From: Erwinia rhapontici | GTDB lineage: Bacteria > Pseudomonadota > Gammaproteobacteria > Enterobacterales > Enterobacteriaceae | Reading direction: 5' to 3' | DNA length: 64,000 nt | Assembly: GCF_012271765.1 (NCBI RefSeq) | Contig: NZ_VRKO01000016.1 | Coordinates: forward strand, 620,001 to 684,000 | Part shown: positions 10,889 to 19,502 of the stretch, one piece after another | Numbering within the stretch: the first letter of the stretch is position 1 | Layout of the letters: each line of letters opens with the position of its first letter | Position numbers and translations under genes: made by a program | The notes under the pieces: model-generated | What the model saw: the letters and a program-made list of their open reading frames with translations, nothing else | Databases searched by the model: none | What the model was told of the DNA's origin: nothing

Positions 10889-10978
10889 ATGAACACTGAT
10901 ATGAAAATGACGGCGCTGACCGTTGTGGGTTCACTGCTGATGATTATTGCGTTTAGTTTTACGGCGGTAATGCATTAA
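10889..10978 (+). CDS. ynhF: Small membrane protein YnhF
   Basis: 29 codons starting at ATG after a strong GAGGAGAGAG ribosome site: MNTDMKMTALTVVGSLLM then IIAFSFTAVMH. One hydrophobic segment (residues 9-27) with short polar ends. Same length, same pattern (M-x-TD-K, ending TA-x-x-H) and same place upstream of purR as the 29-residue E. coli YnhF. The function is unknown. Too short for most automatic gene calls. Confidence 0.88.
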   Translation: MNTDMKMTALTVVGSLLMIIAFSFTAVMH

Positions 10979-11020
10979 TTCTTGCACGGGAGGAGGAAAC
11001 TCTTCCCGAACCCACACGCA

Positions 11021-11902
11021 TTATCGAATCGTTTTAGGCGTCATCATACGGCGCGCACCGATGTAATGTTCCTGCCAGTAATCTTCGCTCAACGCACTGA
11101 CCTGAATATCTTTACCTGTCCGTGGAGACTGAATAAATTTCCCTCCACCCAGATAGACGCCAACATGATCTGCTGTGCCACGTCCGTTAATACGGAAGAA
11201 GACCAGATCACCTTTCTCTAACTGATCGCGCTTAATCGAAGCCGCATCACGCAGATGGTACATTTCATTAGCCGTGCGTGGGATCTTGAACTTCACCAGG
11301 TCTTTATAGGCATACCACACCAGACCACTGCAGTCGAAACCGGTTTTCGGAGAGGTGCCGCCCCATTGATAAGGTTTACCGAGCTGGCCCATCAGCTTGT
11401 TCATCGCCGTCTCACGTGCTTTCTGGTAGCGAGCGCGATGCGCTTTGCTGAGTTTGAGCGGGGCGTTCAGAGCATCGTTATCATCGTCAGTGGCTTTGCT
11501 GCCTGCGCGTTGACGACCATAATGTTTTTTATCTGCTTTTTTGCTGGCCGCGAGTTTTTTACTCAGTGTTTTCTTCTCCACCTTCGCATTACGCACCGGG
11601 GCCACGCTGGTTTTTTTCTTTTCTTTCTCTTTCAGTTTTTTTGCCAGCAGAAGCCGTGCTGATTTAGAGGGTTCTTTTTTAGCGGTTTCTTTGGCTTTCT
11701 TACTGACAGGTTCTTTGACTTTTTTGGTCGAAGTGGCTTTTACCGGGCGGCGCTTACGGCGGTCATCTACACGTGCAGTATTGCTTTCGGCTTTTTGCTG
11801 TTTTGCATTAATAGGGGCATGTGGCGATGCGTGCGCCATGTTGAAGAACAACTGAGTGAAAGCCAGTATGAAGAGCGTGATGAGTAAACGCATCGTTCCC
11901 AT
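11021..11902 (-). CDS. mepH: Murein DD-endopeptidase MepH (YdhO)
   Basis: 293 residues. Signal peptide about 1-25 (hydrophobic core LLITLFILAFTQLFF, cleavage near AHA-S); an internal start at Met4 is possible. Residues 30-165 form a Lys/Arg/Ala-rich linker. The C-terminal NlpC/P60 domain has PYQWGG, catalytic Cys191 in FDCSGLV, and His246 in ADHVGVYLG. The third position is glutamine (FIQSP), as I recall for E. coli MepH. It cuts D-Ala-mDAP cross-links to allow wall growth. Slightly longer than the 271-residue E. coli protein, owing to the linker. Confidence 0.93.
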   Translation of the reverse strand: MGTMRLLITLFILAFTQLFFNMAHASPHAPINAKQQKAESNTARVDDRRKRRPVKATSTKKVKEPVSKKAKETAKKEPSKSARLLLAKKLKEKEKKKTSVAPVRNAKVEKKTLSKKLAASKKADKKHYGRQRAGSKATDDDNDALNAPLKLSKAHRARYQKARETAMNKLMGQLGKPYQWGGTSPKTGFDCSGLVWYAYKDLVKFKIPRTANEMYHLRDAASIKRDQLEKGDLVFFRINGRGTADHVGVYLGGGKFIQSPRTGKDIQVSALSEDYWQEHYIGARRMMTPKTIR

Positions 11903-12278
11903 TAACAGTTTGTGCGCTACAAAAAAGCAGCAACGCGGTAAAAAAAGAGATTTCTGCGGTATGCAGAAGGTTAGGCCAATTCTAATCTAACTTCTTAACA
12001 AAGGGTAAGGTCTTTTTTGTTTCAATAATACAGATCAAGAAAATGATGTAATATTGAGCACAATCAGGTGGTTAACCCAGCAATAAAACCAGTGTTAGTC
12101 ATAACAGGTGCAGCAGTGATGATAAGAAAATGTTATTTTGTTTCCCTGTTTTGTCTATTGGTCACATTTTTACCTCTCTCGCATGTGAAAATGTCATTTT
12201 CATCGCCAGGGCAGAATCGCTACAATAAGCAGGCTGCGCCCAGCCTACACACGATGTATCGTATTGAGGAAGATATTT
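11903..12278. other. mepH-grxD divergent region, no gene seen
   Basis: 376 A+T-rich bases between divergent mepH and grxD. It should contain both promoters. A 74-codon open stretch at 12068-12292 overlaps the grxD start in another frame and has no family resemblance, so I do not call it. Confidence 0.5.
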
Positions 12279-12617
12279 ATGAGTACTGTTGAAAAAATTC
12301 AACGTCAGATCTCTGAAAACCCTATTCTGTTGTACATGAAAGGGTCCCCTAAACTGCCAAGCTGCGGTTTCTCTGCTCAGGCTGTTCAGGCGTTATCTGC
12401 TTGTGGCGAGCGCTTCGCGTACGTTGATATTCTGCTGAACCCGGACATCCGTGCAGAAATGCCAAAATATGCCAACTGGCCAACGTTCCCACAGCTGTGG
12501 GTAGACGGTGAGCTGGTGGGTGGCTGCGATATCATCATCGAGATGTATCAGCGCGGCGAGCTGCAGCAGTTGATTAAAGAAACTGCTCAGAAATATCCGT
12601 CTGACGCCGCAGAGTAA
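12279..12617 (+). CDS. grxD: Monothiol glutaredoxin 4
   Basis: 112 residues from the ATG of MSTVEKIQ, chosen because GAGGAAG sits at the right distance and the family begins there. The active site is CGFS at 29-32, with the glutathione-binding WPTFPQLW and GGCDI segments. Monothiol glutaredoxins of this class bind a [2Fe-2S] cluster with glutathione, often together with BolA, and act in iron-sulfur trafficking. Followed at once by a strong terminator and convergent rnt. In E. coli, lhr lies between the two. Confidence 0.96.
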   Translation: MSTVEKIQRQISENPILLYMKGSPKLPSCGFSAQAVQALSACGERFAYVDILLNPDIRAEMPKYANWPTFPQLWVDGELVGGCDIIIEMYQRGELQQLIKETAQKYPSDAAE

Positions 12618-12636
12618 CGCAGGCTTATTGGCAGCA

Positions 12637-12674
12637 TAAAAAAAACCGGGCCCTGAGAGGTCCGGTTTTTTTTC
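12637..12674. terminator. Bidirectional terminator between grxD and rnt
   Basis: ACCGGGCC-CTGAGA-GGTCCGGT stem with an A8 run before and a T8 run after, so it works for both convergent genes. Confidence 0.9.
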
Positions 12675-12693
12675 GAGTTTACAGCACGTTGCT

Positions 12694-13356
12694 TTATTCT
12701 TCGCTGTCGTCACTTTCTGCATCAACCGGCAGTGGCCAGCCTCCCAGACGTTTCCAGCGGTTGACCAGTTCGCAGAACAGATCGGCCGTTTGCAGGGTAT
12801 CGTACAGTGCGGAGTGTGCCTGGGCGTTATCAAAAGGCATTCCAGCTGCGGTACAGGCCTTCGCCAGAACGGTTTGCCCCAGTACAAGCCCGCTGAGTGC
12901 CGCGGTGTCAAAGGTGACGAATGGGTGGAAAGGATTACGCTTCAGGCTGGCGCGTTCGGCAGCCGCATTCATGAAGTTCAGATCGAATGTGGCGTTGTGT
13001 GCCACCATAATCGCCCGGCTACAGCCGCTCTCCTTAATTCCCTTGCGCACCAGTTTGAAAATGGCATGCAACGCTTCATGTTCACTGACCGCACCGCGCA
13101 GCGGATTCTCCGGGTCGATACCGTTAAATGCCAGCGCTTCAGGTTGCAGAACTGAACCGACAAAAGGCTCTACGTGGAAATGGATCGTCTCATCTTTCTC
13201 CAGCCAGCCATCGTCATTCATCTTTAGCGTCACCGCTGCGATTTCCAGTAATGCGTTAGTTTTGGCATCAAAACCGGCGGTTTCAACATCAATAACGACT
13301 GGATAAAAACCGCGAAAACGGCTGCTAAGGGTATTCAGTTCATTCGATTCAGACAT
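12694..13356 (-). CDS. rnt: Ribonuclease T
   Basis: 220 residues from MSESNEL; the frame is open 93 bases further upstream, but conservation begins at this Met and GTGAG is well placed before it. DEDDh exonuclease: [10 protein letters not shown] (first Asp and Glu), the middle Asp in AHNATFD, and the last in HSALYD with the catalytic His. As a dimer it trims the 3' ends of tRNA, 5S and 23S rRNA. The acidic tail (DAESDDSEE) is longer than in E. coli. Confidence 0.96.
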   Translation of the reverse strand: MSESNELNTLSSRFRGFYPVVIDVETAGFDAKTNALLEIAAVTLKMNDDGWLEKDETIHFHVEPFVGSVLQPEALAFNGIDPENPLRGAVSEHEALHAIFKLVRKGIKESGCSRAIMVAHNATFDLNFMNAAAERASLKRNPFHPFVTFDTAALSGLVLGQTVLAKACTAAGMPFDNAQAHSALYDTLQTADLFCELVNRWKRLGGWPLPVDAESDDSEE

Positions 13357-13458
13357 CGGCATCTCACAGGAGAAAAAAAGGCAGCGCGCATTATGGCAAA
13401 TTTTGTCGGGGGATGCAGCAGGGAGGGGAAGCGGGTGCCTAAAAGGCACCCGAAATAC

Positions 13459-13866
13459 TTAGTGGCCGAGGCCATTACCCGCTTGTTTGTTCTCGATCAG
13501 CTCAATTTTATAGCCATCCGGGTCTTCAACAAACGCGATCACGGTGGTGCCACCTTTTACCGGACCGGCTTCACGGGTCACGTTCCCGCCATCGTTGCGG
13601 ATACGATCGCAGGTCGCGGCCACATCATCCACGCCCAGTGCGATATGTCCGTAAGCATTGCCCAGGTCGTATTTATCCACGCCCCAGTTGTAGGTCAGCT
13701 CAATGACAGCACCTTCGCTCTCTTCGGTGTAGCCGACAAACGCGAGGGTGTATTTATATTCGGTATTTTCACTGGTGCGCAGCAGGCGCATGCCCAGCAC
13801 TTTAGTATAAAAATCAACAGAGCGTTGCAGATCGCCAACGCGCAGCATGGTGTGAAGTAAACGCAT
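13459..13866 (-). CDS. gloA: Glyoxalase I (lactoylglutathione lyase)
   Basis: 135 residues from MRLLHTML, the E. coli length; GAGGA precedes this start. All four nickel ligands are present: His5, Glu56, His74 and Glu122. It isomerises the hemithioacetal of methylglyoxal and glutathione to S-lactoylglutathione. Located directly downstream of nemRA as in E. coli, where NemR controls the three together against methylglyoxal, N-ethylmaleimide and hypochlorite. Confidence 0.97.
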   Translation of the reverse strand: MRLLHTMLRVGDLQRSVDFYTKVLGMRLLRTSENTEYKYTLAFVGYTEESEGAVIELTYNWGVDKYDLGNAYGHIALGVDDVAATCDRIRNDGGNVTREAGPVKGGTTVIAFVEDPDGYKIELIENKQAGNGLGH

Positions 13867-13953
13867 AACATCCTCTTTTATCGGCGTCATCGATGGATGA
13901 CGTAAAAAAACCAGTATAACGATTATGCCATCGGGTGCGAACCCTTGTGGAAA

Positions 13954-15054
13954 TTAACCGAGGAACGGATAGTCTGTATAGCCTTCGGCACCGCCGCCAT
14001 AAAAAGTTTCTGGCTTAGGTTCGTTCAGCGGAGCATCGTTTTGCAGACGCGCGACCAGGTCCGGGTTGGCAATATAGCTGCGGCCAAACGCAACAGCATC
14101 AATCAGGCCTTGCCCGATAAGGGCTTCGGCTTTTTCTGCCGTGTAACCGCCCGCGCCGACAATGACGCCAGGATAAACAGCACGGATGGCCTGACGGAAT
14201 TCACGGGTGTAAGGCTTGCCACCGGCCCAGTCAGGTTCAGAGATGTGCAGGTAGGCCAGTTGGCGTTTTGCCAGCTCAGCAATAAAGTACAGGGCGGCTT
14301 CTTCCTGATCTTCGCCGTTATCCAGACCGTTGAAAGGCCCCAGCGGAGAAATACGGATACCGATGCGATCGGCACTCCAGCCTGCAATGGCGGCATCCAC
14401 GACTTCCAGCGCAAAGCGGGTACGATTTTCGATACTGCCACCGTACTGGTCGTCACGCTGGTTGGATGCCGGAGAAAGGAACTGGTGAATCAGGTAGCCA
14501 TGAGCGGCATGCAGTTCAACCAGATCAAAATCGGCCTCACGTGCATTAATTACGGCCTGACGGAAGTCACCAACGATGCCTGCAACTTCTGCCGTGGCTA
14601 ATGCGCGCGGTGTGGAAGTGGCCTCGCGTACCGGTTTCCCCTCTGCATCACGCAGGGATGTGCGGGTTTCGGCATTAATAGCAGAAGCAGAAACGGGATC
14701 CTTACCTTCAGGTTGCAGGCTGGCATGAGAAATACGCCCGGTGTGCCAGAGCTGCACGGCGCTGTGGCCGCCATCCTGATGAATCCCGGCGTTAATCGCT
14801 TTCCAGGCACTCATCTGCTCTGATGAATGTAATCCCGGTGCACCGGCATAACCTTTCGCCTGGAAGCTGATCTGTGTCGCTTCAGTAATAATCAACCCGG
14901 CAGTTGCGCGCTGGCGATAATATTCACCCATCAGTGGGGTAGGGATATCGCCGGGCTCAATGCTACGCAGGCGCGTCAGCGGTGCCATAAAAATGCGGTT
15001 AGGCACGGTGATGGCACCGGTTTTCAACGGGGTAAACAGCGTGTTCAGTTTCAT
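13954..15054 (-). CDS. nemA: N-ethylmaleimide reductase (Old Yellow Enzyme family)
   Basis: 366 residues forming a flavin TIM barrel. Hallmarks: [14 protein letters not shown], the FMN-site ITEATQIS, the substrate-contacting [14 protein letters not shown] (His-Ala-Ala-His), and [11 protein letters not shown] near the C-terminus. An NADPH-dependent FMN enzyme that reduces electrophilic alkenes, nitrate esters and nitroaromatics, and can reduce chromate. It lies 44 bp after nemR in the nemRA unit. Confidence 0.96.
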   Translation of the reverse strand: MKLNTLFTPLKTGAITVPNRIFMAPLTRLRSIEPGDIPTPLMGEYYRQRATAGLIITEATQISFQAKGYAGAPGLHSSEQMSAWKAINAGIHQDGGHSAVQLWHTGRISHASLQPEGKDPVSASAINAETRTSLRDAEGKPVREATSTPRALATAEVAGIVGDFRQAVINAREADFDLVELHAAHGYLIHQFLSPASNQRDDQYGGSIENRTRFALEVVDAAIAGWSADRIGIRISPLGPFNGLDNGEDQEEAALYFIAELAKRQLAYLHISEPDWAGGKPYTREFRQAIRAVYPGVIVGAGGYTAEKAEALIGQGLIDAVAFGRSYIANPDLVARLQNDAPLNEPKPETFYGGGAEGYTDYPFLG

Positions 15055-15098
15055 AACTTACTCCTGGTAGACCGGTCGACTAGTGTGGGTTGTTTTTT

Positions 15099-15689
15099 TT
15101 AAGCTATACGCAATATGCGCGTCATTTCCTGCCATGCATTGAGTAACGGTGCATTATCACGGCAGATTTTACTTTGCAGACTGGCGCCCAGCCACAGCGT
15201 GTACAGGGTTTGTGCACAGGCTGCACTGTTCACGTCAGCATGCAGTGTTTGCTGTTGTTGTGCTCTTTCCAGTGATGCCTTCAGGGTATCCATCAACGCG
15301 GTTGATCCCGCATGTAACGCACTGCGCATAGCTTCAGACAGATCGCAGACTTCGGCGGATAATTTCACCGACAGGCATCCCGCAAAACTGCTTTCTTCAC
15401 AGTAAGAGAGTGACTGATGATAATAGTCGAGCACGCGCTGGCGGGAATCATCCTGATGATCATTCAGATAATCTTGCAGACGCTGATGATAGCGGGCGAA
15501 GTAGCGTTCCAGCATGGCAACGCCGAACACTTCTTTAGAGGCAAAGTAGTAATAGAACGACCCTTTTGGCACTTCTGCCTGTTTCAGCAGCTCGATCAGG
15601 CCCATACCGTTGAAGCCGCGCTGAAGGCAGAGCAGTTCACCGGTATCGAGCAGATGTTCACGTGTGTCAAAGCGGGTCGTTTTATTCAT
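15099..15689 (-). CDS. nemR: TetR-family redox-responsive repressor NemR
   Basis: 196 residues. N-terminal TetR helix-turn-helix (GLIELLKQAEVPKGSFYYYF, about 30-49). The conserved sensor cysteine is in FAGCLSVKL at position 105, matching Cys106 of E. coli NemR, which reacts with bleach and electrophiles to release DNA. The second cysteine of the AEVCDLSE motif is also present. First gene of nemRA, with gloA further on. Its operator overlaps the region just upstream. Confidence 0.95.
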   Translation of the reverse strand: MNKTTRFDTREHLLDTGELLCLQRGFNGMGLIELLKQAEVPKGSFYYYFASKEVFGVAMLERYFARYHQRLQDYLNDHQDDSRQRVLDYYHQSLSYCEESSFAGCLSVKLSAEVCDLSEAMRSALHAGSTALMDTLKASLERAQQQQTLHADVNSAACAQTLYTLWLGASLQSKICRDNAPLLNAWQEMTRILRIA

Positions 15690-15702
15690 CGCAGCAGAGT
15701 AC

Positions 15703-15718
15703 TAGACCGAACGGTCGG
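15703..15718 (-). promoter_or_regulatory. NemR operator
   Basis: TAGACCGAACGGTCGG, a near match to the palindromic NemR box TAGACC-N4-GGTCTA, placed 14 bp upstream of the nemR start in the 38-bp gap after eptA. A weaker relative (TAGACCGGTCGACTA) lies at 15068-15082 between nemR and nemA. Confidence 0.75.
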
Positions 15719-15727
15719 TTTCAACCC

Positions 15728-17365
15728 TTAGCTGCTTTTACGACACGATCGGATCATATCCAGAGAAGGTTGATACTCCCGGGTTTGCACATTCATCATA
15801 CCCAACAGGGTATGGAAGATGTTGTCTTGAGAGACATCATCGGTCTGCGCCTGTCGTTGCAGGCATTGCTGATCAATGCCAAATGCGGTGGCGTAGTCCG
15901 GTGACATCCAGAGTAAAAACGGAATATGTGTCTGCTGGCTCGGTGCAAACACGTAGGGGGTGCCGTGCAGATACATCCCATGTTCCCCCAGAGACTCCCC
16001 GTGGTCGGAGAGATAGACCATCGCCACGTTGTATTTATCACTGTACGACTTCAGCAGATTAATCGTGCTGTCCAGCATGCTGTCAGTATAGAGAATGGAG
16101 TTGTCGTAAGTATTGACCAGCGCCTGAGGGTCGCAGTCCTGAATCTGATTACTGTCACAGGTTGGTGTGAACTGTCGCAGGGCATCCGGGTAACGCAGAT
16201 AGTACGCCGGGCCATGGCTGCCCATCTGATGCAGGACAATCACCGTGTCATCCTTCACGCTGTCAATATAGTTACTGAGGCGATGCAGCAGCACGTCATC
16301 AAGGCAGTAATCACTTTTGCATAATGCACTGACCTTCCATTTGGTCATATCAGTATGAGGTACGCGATCGCAGGCACCTTTACAGCCACCGTCATTTTCT
16401 CGCCAGAGTACGTTAACACCGGCATGCGCCATGACATCCAGCAACCCTTCCTGATGGTGTGCACGACCCGCGTCATACTGCTGGCGCGGCATATTAGAAA
16501 ACATGCAGGGCACGGAGATGGCGGTTTCGGTGCCGCAGGACGTAGCGTTGCGATAGTAGATGACATTGTCACGTTTCAGTTTTGGGTTAGTTTCCCTCGT
16601 ATAGCCCCCGAGTGAGAAGTTTTCAGCCCGCGCGGTTTCACCCAACACAAAAATCACCAGTGTTTTTTTCTGCTCACCGGCTAACTGTGGGCCTTTACGG
16701 GCATCCTGGCCTATTTTAATCAGCGCCTGATCACCCGCAAACCAGCGGTTGTCAGTGTAGTGTCCAATACTGCTGACCACATTGGCTGGCGTGATCATTT
16801 TCACCAGACCTTTATTATTACGGATCATCGAGGCGTAATCTTTGTAGAACAGCGCTGCCACCAAAAGTACCACAAGAATGGCACTCAGAGACGTCACTGC
16901 GCGCCAGACGATAGCCATCCACCACGGGCGGTTGTTTTCGATTCGGGTCAGCAACATGATCGCCGCAGGGAGTACGCCCAGTAGCAGCAGCCAGAGGAGA
17001 TATTTCACGCTGAACAGCGAGGTCGCTTCCTGCAGATCCGTTTCAAACACGTTCTGGATCATGTTGGTATCGATCACCGTACCAAAACTGTACATAAAGT
17101 AGTTGGCGGCGGCACTGGCAACGATCAGTATCACCAATAAAGGCTTACGTAGCCACGGCAGGGCGGCGACGTTGAAGATCACTAAAAAGGCGCAGAACAG
17201 CACCAGAGGAAGCGTAGCCGCATAAAGATAGTCGTGCAGTCCTTGATAGGGAATAATTTCCCATGCCCGAAGCAGGAAGATACTGTTGAGTATCAGCGCG
17301 AAAAACAGTGCAGCGCAAACGTTAAAGGTAATTTCATTACAACGTAACTTGTTCAGGCGTTTCAT
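15728..17365 (-). CDS. eptA: Phosphoethanolamine-lipid A transferase, EptA/PmrC type
   Basis: 545 residues: about five N-terminal membrane helices (to about 175), then a periplasmic sulfatase-like domain. Catalytic signature is complete: LGETARAENF with metal-binding Glu243, nucleophile Thr279 in SCGTETAIS, and DHGESLGEHG near the C-terminus; six or more periplasmic cysteines should form disulfides. It moves phosphoethanolamine from phosphatidylethanolamine to lipid A phosphates, lowering surface charge and polymyxin binding. In E. coli eptA is in the pmrCAB operon; here there is no two-component system beside it. EptA and EptB/C-like relatives are hard to separate by eye, so the exact subfamily is inferred. 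Confidence 0.88.
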   Translation of the reverse strand: MKRLNKLRCNEITFNVCAALFFALILNSIFLLRAWEIIPYQGLHDYLYAATLPLVLFCAFLVIFNVAALPWLRKPLLVILIVASAAANYFMYSFGTVIDTNMIQNVFETDLQEATSLFSVKYLLWLLLLGVLPAAIMLLTRIENNRPWWMAIVWRAVTSLSAILVVLLVAALFYKDYASMIRNNKGLVKMITPANVVSSIGHYTDNRWFAGDQALIKIGQDARKGPQLAGEQKKTLVIFVLGETARAENFSLGGYTRETNPKLKRDNVIYYRNATSCGTETAISVPCMFSNMPRQQYDAGRAHHQEGLLDVMAHAGVNVLWRENDGGCKGACDRVPHTDMTKWKVSALCKSDYCLDDVLLHRLSNYIDSVKDDTVIVLHQMGSHGPAYYLRYPDALRQFTPTCDSNQIQDCDPQALVNTYDNSILYTDSMLDSTINLLKSYSDKYNVAMVYLSDHGESLGEHGMYLHGTPYVFAPSQQTHIPFLLWMSPDYATAFGIDQQCLQRQAQTDDVSQDNIFHTLLGMMNVQTREYQPSLDMIRSCRKSS

Positions 17366-17417
17366 GGTCGTCCAGTAACAGAATAATCTGAAACAAGAGT
17401 AACCGGGAAAGCTTAGA

Positions 17418-17440
17418 TAAACCTTAACTTTGCTTAAACA
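17418..17440 (-). promoter_or_regulatory. Direct-repeat element upstream of eptA
   Basis: On the minus strand TGTTTA (17435-17440), AGTTAA (17424-17429) and GGTTTA (17418-17423) follow each other, the first two spaced as in a PhoP box (TGTTTA-N5-TGTTTA). Read on the plus strand the same stretch gives CTTAA twice with a 10-bp period, close to but one base short of the PmrA box. It is 53 bp before the eptA start. Suggestive only. Confidence 0.35.
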
Positions 17441-17472
17441 TCGGGATAGCCCGCCAGAAGCGGGCCATAATA

Positions 17473-18117
17473 TTAGTAAGCAACGGTAAACTGCTGGCGA
17501 ATATGTTGCGGATGTTCGATTTCGTCCAGGATGGCTACGGCCAGATCAGCAACGCTGACAGACGCGGGTTTGTCTCCATCCATCAGTAATAAGGTGGTGC
17601 CCAGACGGAACTGCCCGGTGCGCGGGCCAGGTTCGAGAAACGCGGCCGGGGAAAGGTAAGTCCACTCCAGCGCCTGTTCTTCAGCCTGAAGCTGATTACG
17701 CAATGCACGTGCACCCAGCGCGCCGGGTTTGATATTAGCCGGGAAGGCTTCCGTATCGACCAACTCTACGCCCGGAGCCACTTCCAGGCTGCCAGCGCCA
17801 CCCACTACCAGTATGCGCTTCACGCCGCTGCTTTTTACGGCTTGCAGGATTTGCTGGCTGCCGCGGGTAAATTTTTCAAAAAGATCGCTCTCCGCCCAAC
17901 CCGGATTATAGGCGCTGATGACGGCATCCTGACCTTTCAGAACGCCACTCAACCAGGCGCTGTCATGAATATCACCTGTGACCACAGTCAACTGAGGATC
18001 TGAAGGCAGATTTTTTCCTGAGCGAGAGAGGGCCGTCACCTGATGGCCGCGTGCCAGGGCTTCTTTTACAACATCAGGGCCGACAAAACCCGTTGCGCCA
18101 ATAATGGTAATTTTCAT
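17473..18117 (-). CDS. NAD(P)-binding atypical short-chain dehydrogenase
   Basis: 214 residues with a Rossmann N-terminus MKITIIGATGFVG (GxxGxxG) and the NmrA/YwnB-like fold: TGDIHD, ILVVGGAGSLEV, and a conserved YLSPAAFLEPG toward the C-terminus. There is no classical YxxxK catalytic pair, so it may be a redox-sensing or flavin/NADPH-dependent protein and not a true dehydrogenase. Divergent from a LysR regulator across 101 bp, which probably controls it. Not present at this position in E. coli. Substrate unknown. Confidence 0.8.
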   Translation of the reverse strand: MKITIIGATGFVGPDVVKEALARGHQVTALSRSGKNLPSDPQLTVVTGDIHDSAWLSGVLKGQDAVISAYNPGWAESDLFEKFTRGSQQILQAVKSSGVKRILVVGGAGSLEVAPGVELVDTEAFPANIKPGALGARALRNQLQAEEQALEWTYLSPAAFLEPGPRTGQFRLGTTLLLMDGDKPASVSVADLAVAILDEIEHPQHIRQQFTVAY

Positions 18118-18218
18118 TTATTCATTCCTCTGTAAGTGTGGATTCAACTTTACGGCTTAACAGATAGGATGATAAGTGGCATATTTTAGCTTTTATAATG
18201 AAGTGATACTTACGAATA

Positions 18219-19133
18219 ATGGAAAAACTCAATCGTATGGCCGTGTTTGCAACGGTTGTCAGCGAAGGCTCTCTGGCAGCCGCTTCACGCCGTCTGGGCA
18301 TGTCGCCTTCAGCGGTTAGCCAGCATCTGCGGGCACTTGAGCAGGCGGTGGGTGTGCCATTACTGCATCGTTCAACCCGAAAGCTCACACTTTCTGAGGC
18401 GGGGGCGGCATTCTATCCGGGCTGCGAGGCCATGCTTCACCACGCGCTGGAAGCGGAAAAACGACTCGCGGAAATGCGCGATACGCTGAGCGGAGAGTTG
18501 CGCATCAGCGCAACGGTAGGGATCGGCGGCCAGCCGCTGTGTAGTGCGTTATCACCCTTGTTACAACAGAATCCGGGGCTGAAGCTACGCATTATTGCCA
18601 CCGATAACGTGCTGGATATGATTGAGCATCGGATTGATATTGCTTTACGCTTTAGCCGCCAGTTAAGTGATGCCAATATTATTGCCCATCCGCTGGCAGA
18701 ATGGCCGATGGTTATCTGCGCAGCACCCGCCTATCTCAGCCGTTATGGCGTGCCGCAAACGCCGCAGGCACTCTCAGCCCATCGCTGGATACACGGTCAT
18801 CGGACGCACCGCCATATTGATTTCCATCATCCAAGAGAAGGGGCGTTGACGCTGCGTCTGGCTGAAGGGCAGGTAGTCAGTGACAGTATGAACGTGATGC
18901 GTGCATTTACCGTTGCGGGGATGGGGCTGTCATTGCAGCCGTTGCAGGAGATACAGGAGGAGCTGCACAGCGGGCAACTCATGGTGCTGCTGCCTGAGTG
19001 GCGCGCCAGCCCTCTAAAGCTGACGGCACTCACGCTGGAACGCGTTTTACCGGAGAAAAGTCAGCAGGCGTTACGTGCGTTACGTGACTATTTTAGTAAA
19101 AATCACCGGGTCACACTTGCAGACATGGGATGA
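18219..19133 (+). CDS. LysR-family regulator
   Basis: 304 residues. Winged helix-turn-helix at 1-60 (EGSLAAASRRLGMSPSAVSQ) and a LysR substrate-binding domain. A TATAAT at 18194-18199 and a dyad AAGTGATACTT at 18201-18211 lie just before the ATG, so the leader would be very short and the dyad would cover the start site. Most likely regulates the divergent NAD(P)-binding protein; the inducer is unknown. It belongs to the large CrgA-like group, so no specific name is given. Confidence 0.85.
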   Translation: MEKLNRMAVFATVVSEGSLAAASRRLGMSPSAVSQHLRALEQAVGVPLLHRSTRKLTLSEAGAAFYPGCEAMLHHALEAEKRLAEMRDTLSGELRISATVGIGGQPLCSALSPLLQQNPGLKLRIIATDNVLDMIEHRIDIALRFSRQLSDANIIAHPLAEWPMVICAAPAYLSRYGVPQTPQALSAHRWIHGHRTHRHIDFHHPREGALTLRLAEGQVVSDSMNVMRAFTVAGMGLSLQPLQEIQEELHSGQLMVLLPEWRASPLKLTALTLERVLPEKSQQALRALRDYFSKNHRVTLADMG

Positions 19134-19175
19134 GCCGTCTTCAATGAAGACAGAGTGAACTTACCAGGAGTGGCG

Positions 19176-19415
19176 GTGGCAGAGCAATTAGAGTTTTTCC
19201 CGGTACCCAGTCCCTGTCGCGGGATCTGTCAGGTTAACGAACGCGGTTACTGCCGTGGCTGCCTGCGTAGCCGTGAAGAACGGTTCAACTGGATGACGTA
19301 TAACGATGCACAGAAACGTGACGTTCTGCGTCTGTGTCGCCTGCGTCTCCAGCGCCAGCGTCGTGGGGAGAATCCAGACATTCCGGATCAGCCAGAGCAA
19401 CCCACGTTGTTTTGA
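19176..19415 (+). CDS. ydhL: DUF1289 protein YdhL
   Basis: 79 residues, the E. coli length, from a GTG start in V/MAEQLEFF; CAGGAG lies 5 bp upstream of it, while two earlier in-frame GTGs at 19155 and 19170 are badly placed. Four cysteines (SPCRGIC, YCRGC) suggest a metal or cluster site. The tail PEQPTLF is conserved. The function is unknown; it precedes ydhF as in E. coli. Confidence 0.88.
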   Translation: MAEQLEFFPVPSPCRGICQVNERGYCRGCLRSREERFNWMTYNDAQKRDVLRLCRLRLQRQRRGENPDIPDQPEQPTLF

Positions 19416-19502
19416 CGCGGAGTTTGATCCGCCCCTGTTGTAGCGATGACCTGATGGCGTATTATCCGGGTCAGCTATTTCATCAACGGGAGTAAGAATA
19501 AG

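Noticed and set aside
12068..12292. 74-codon protein upstream of grxD
   Set aside because: Overlaps the grxD start in another frame, no Shine-Dalgarno, and covers the expected promoter region.
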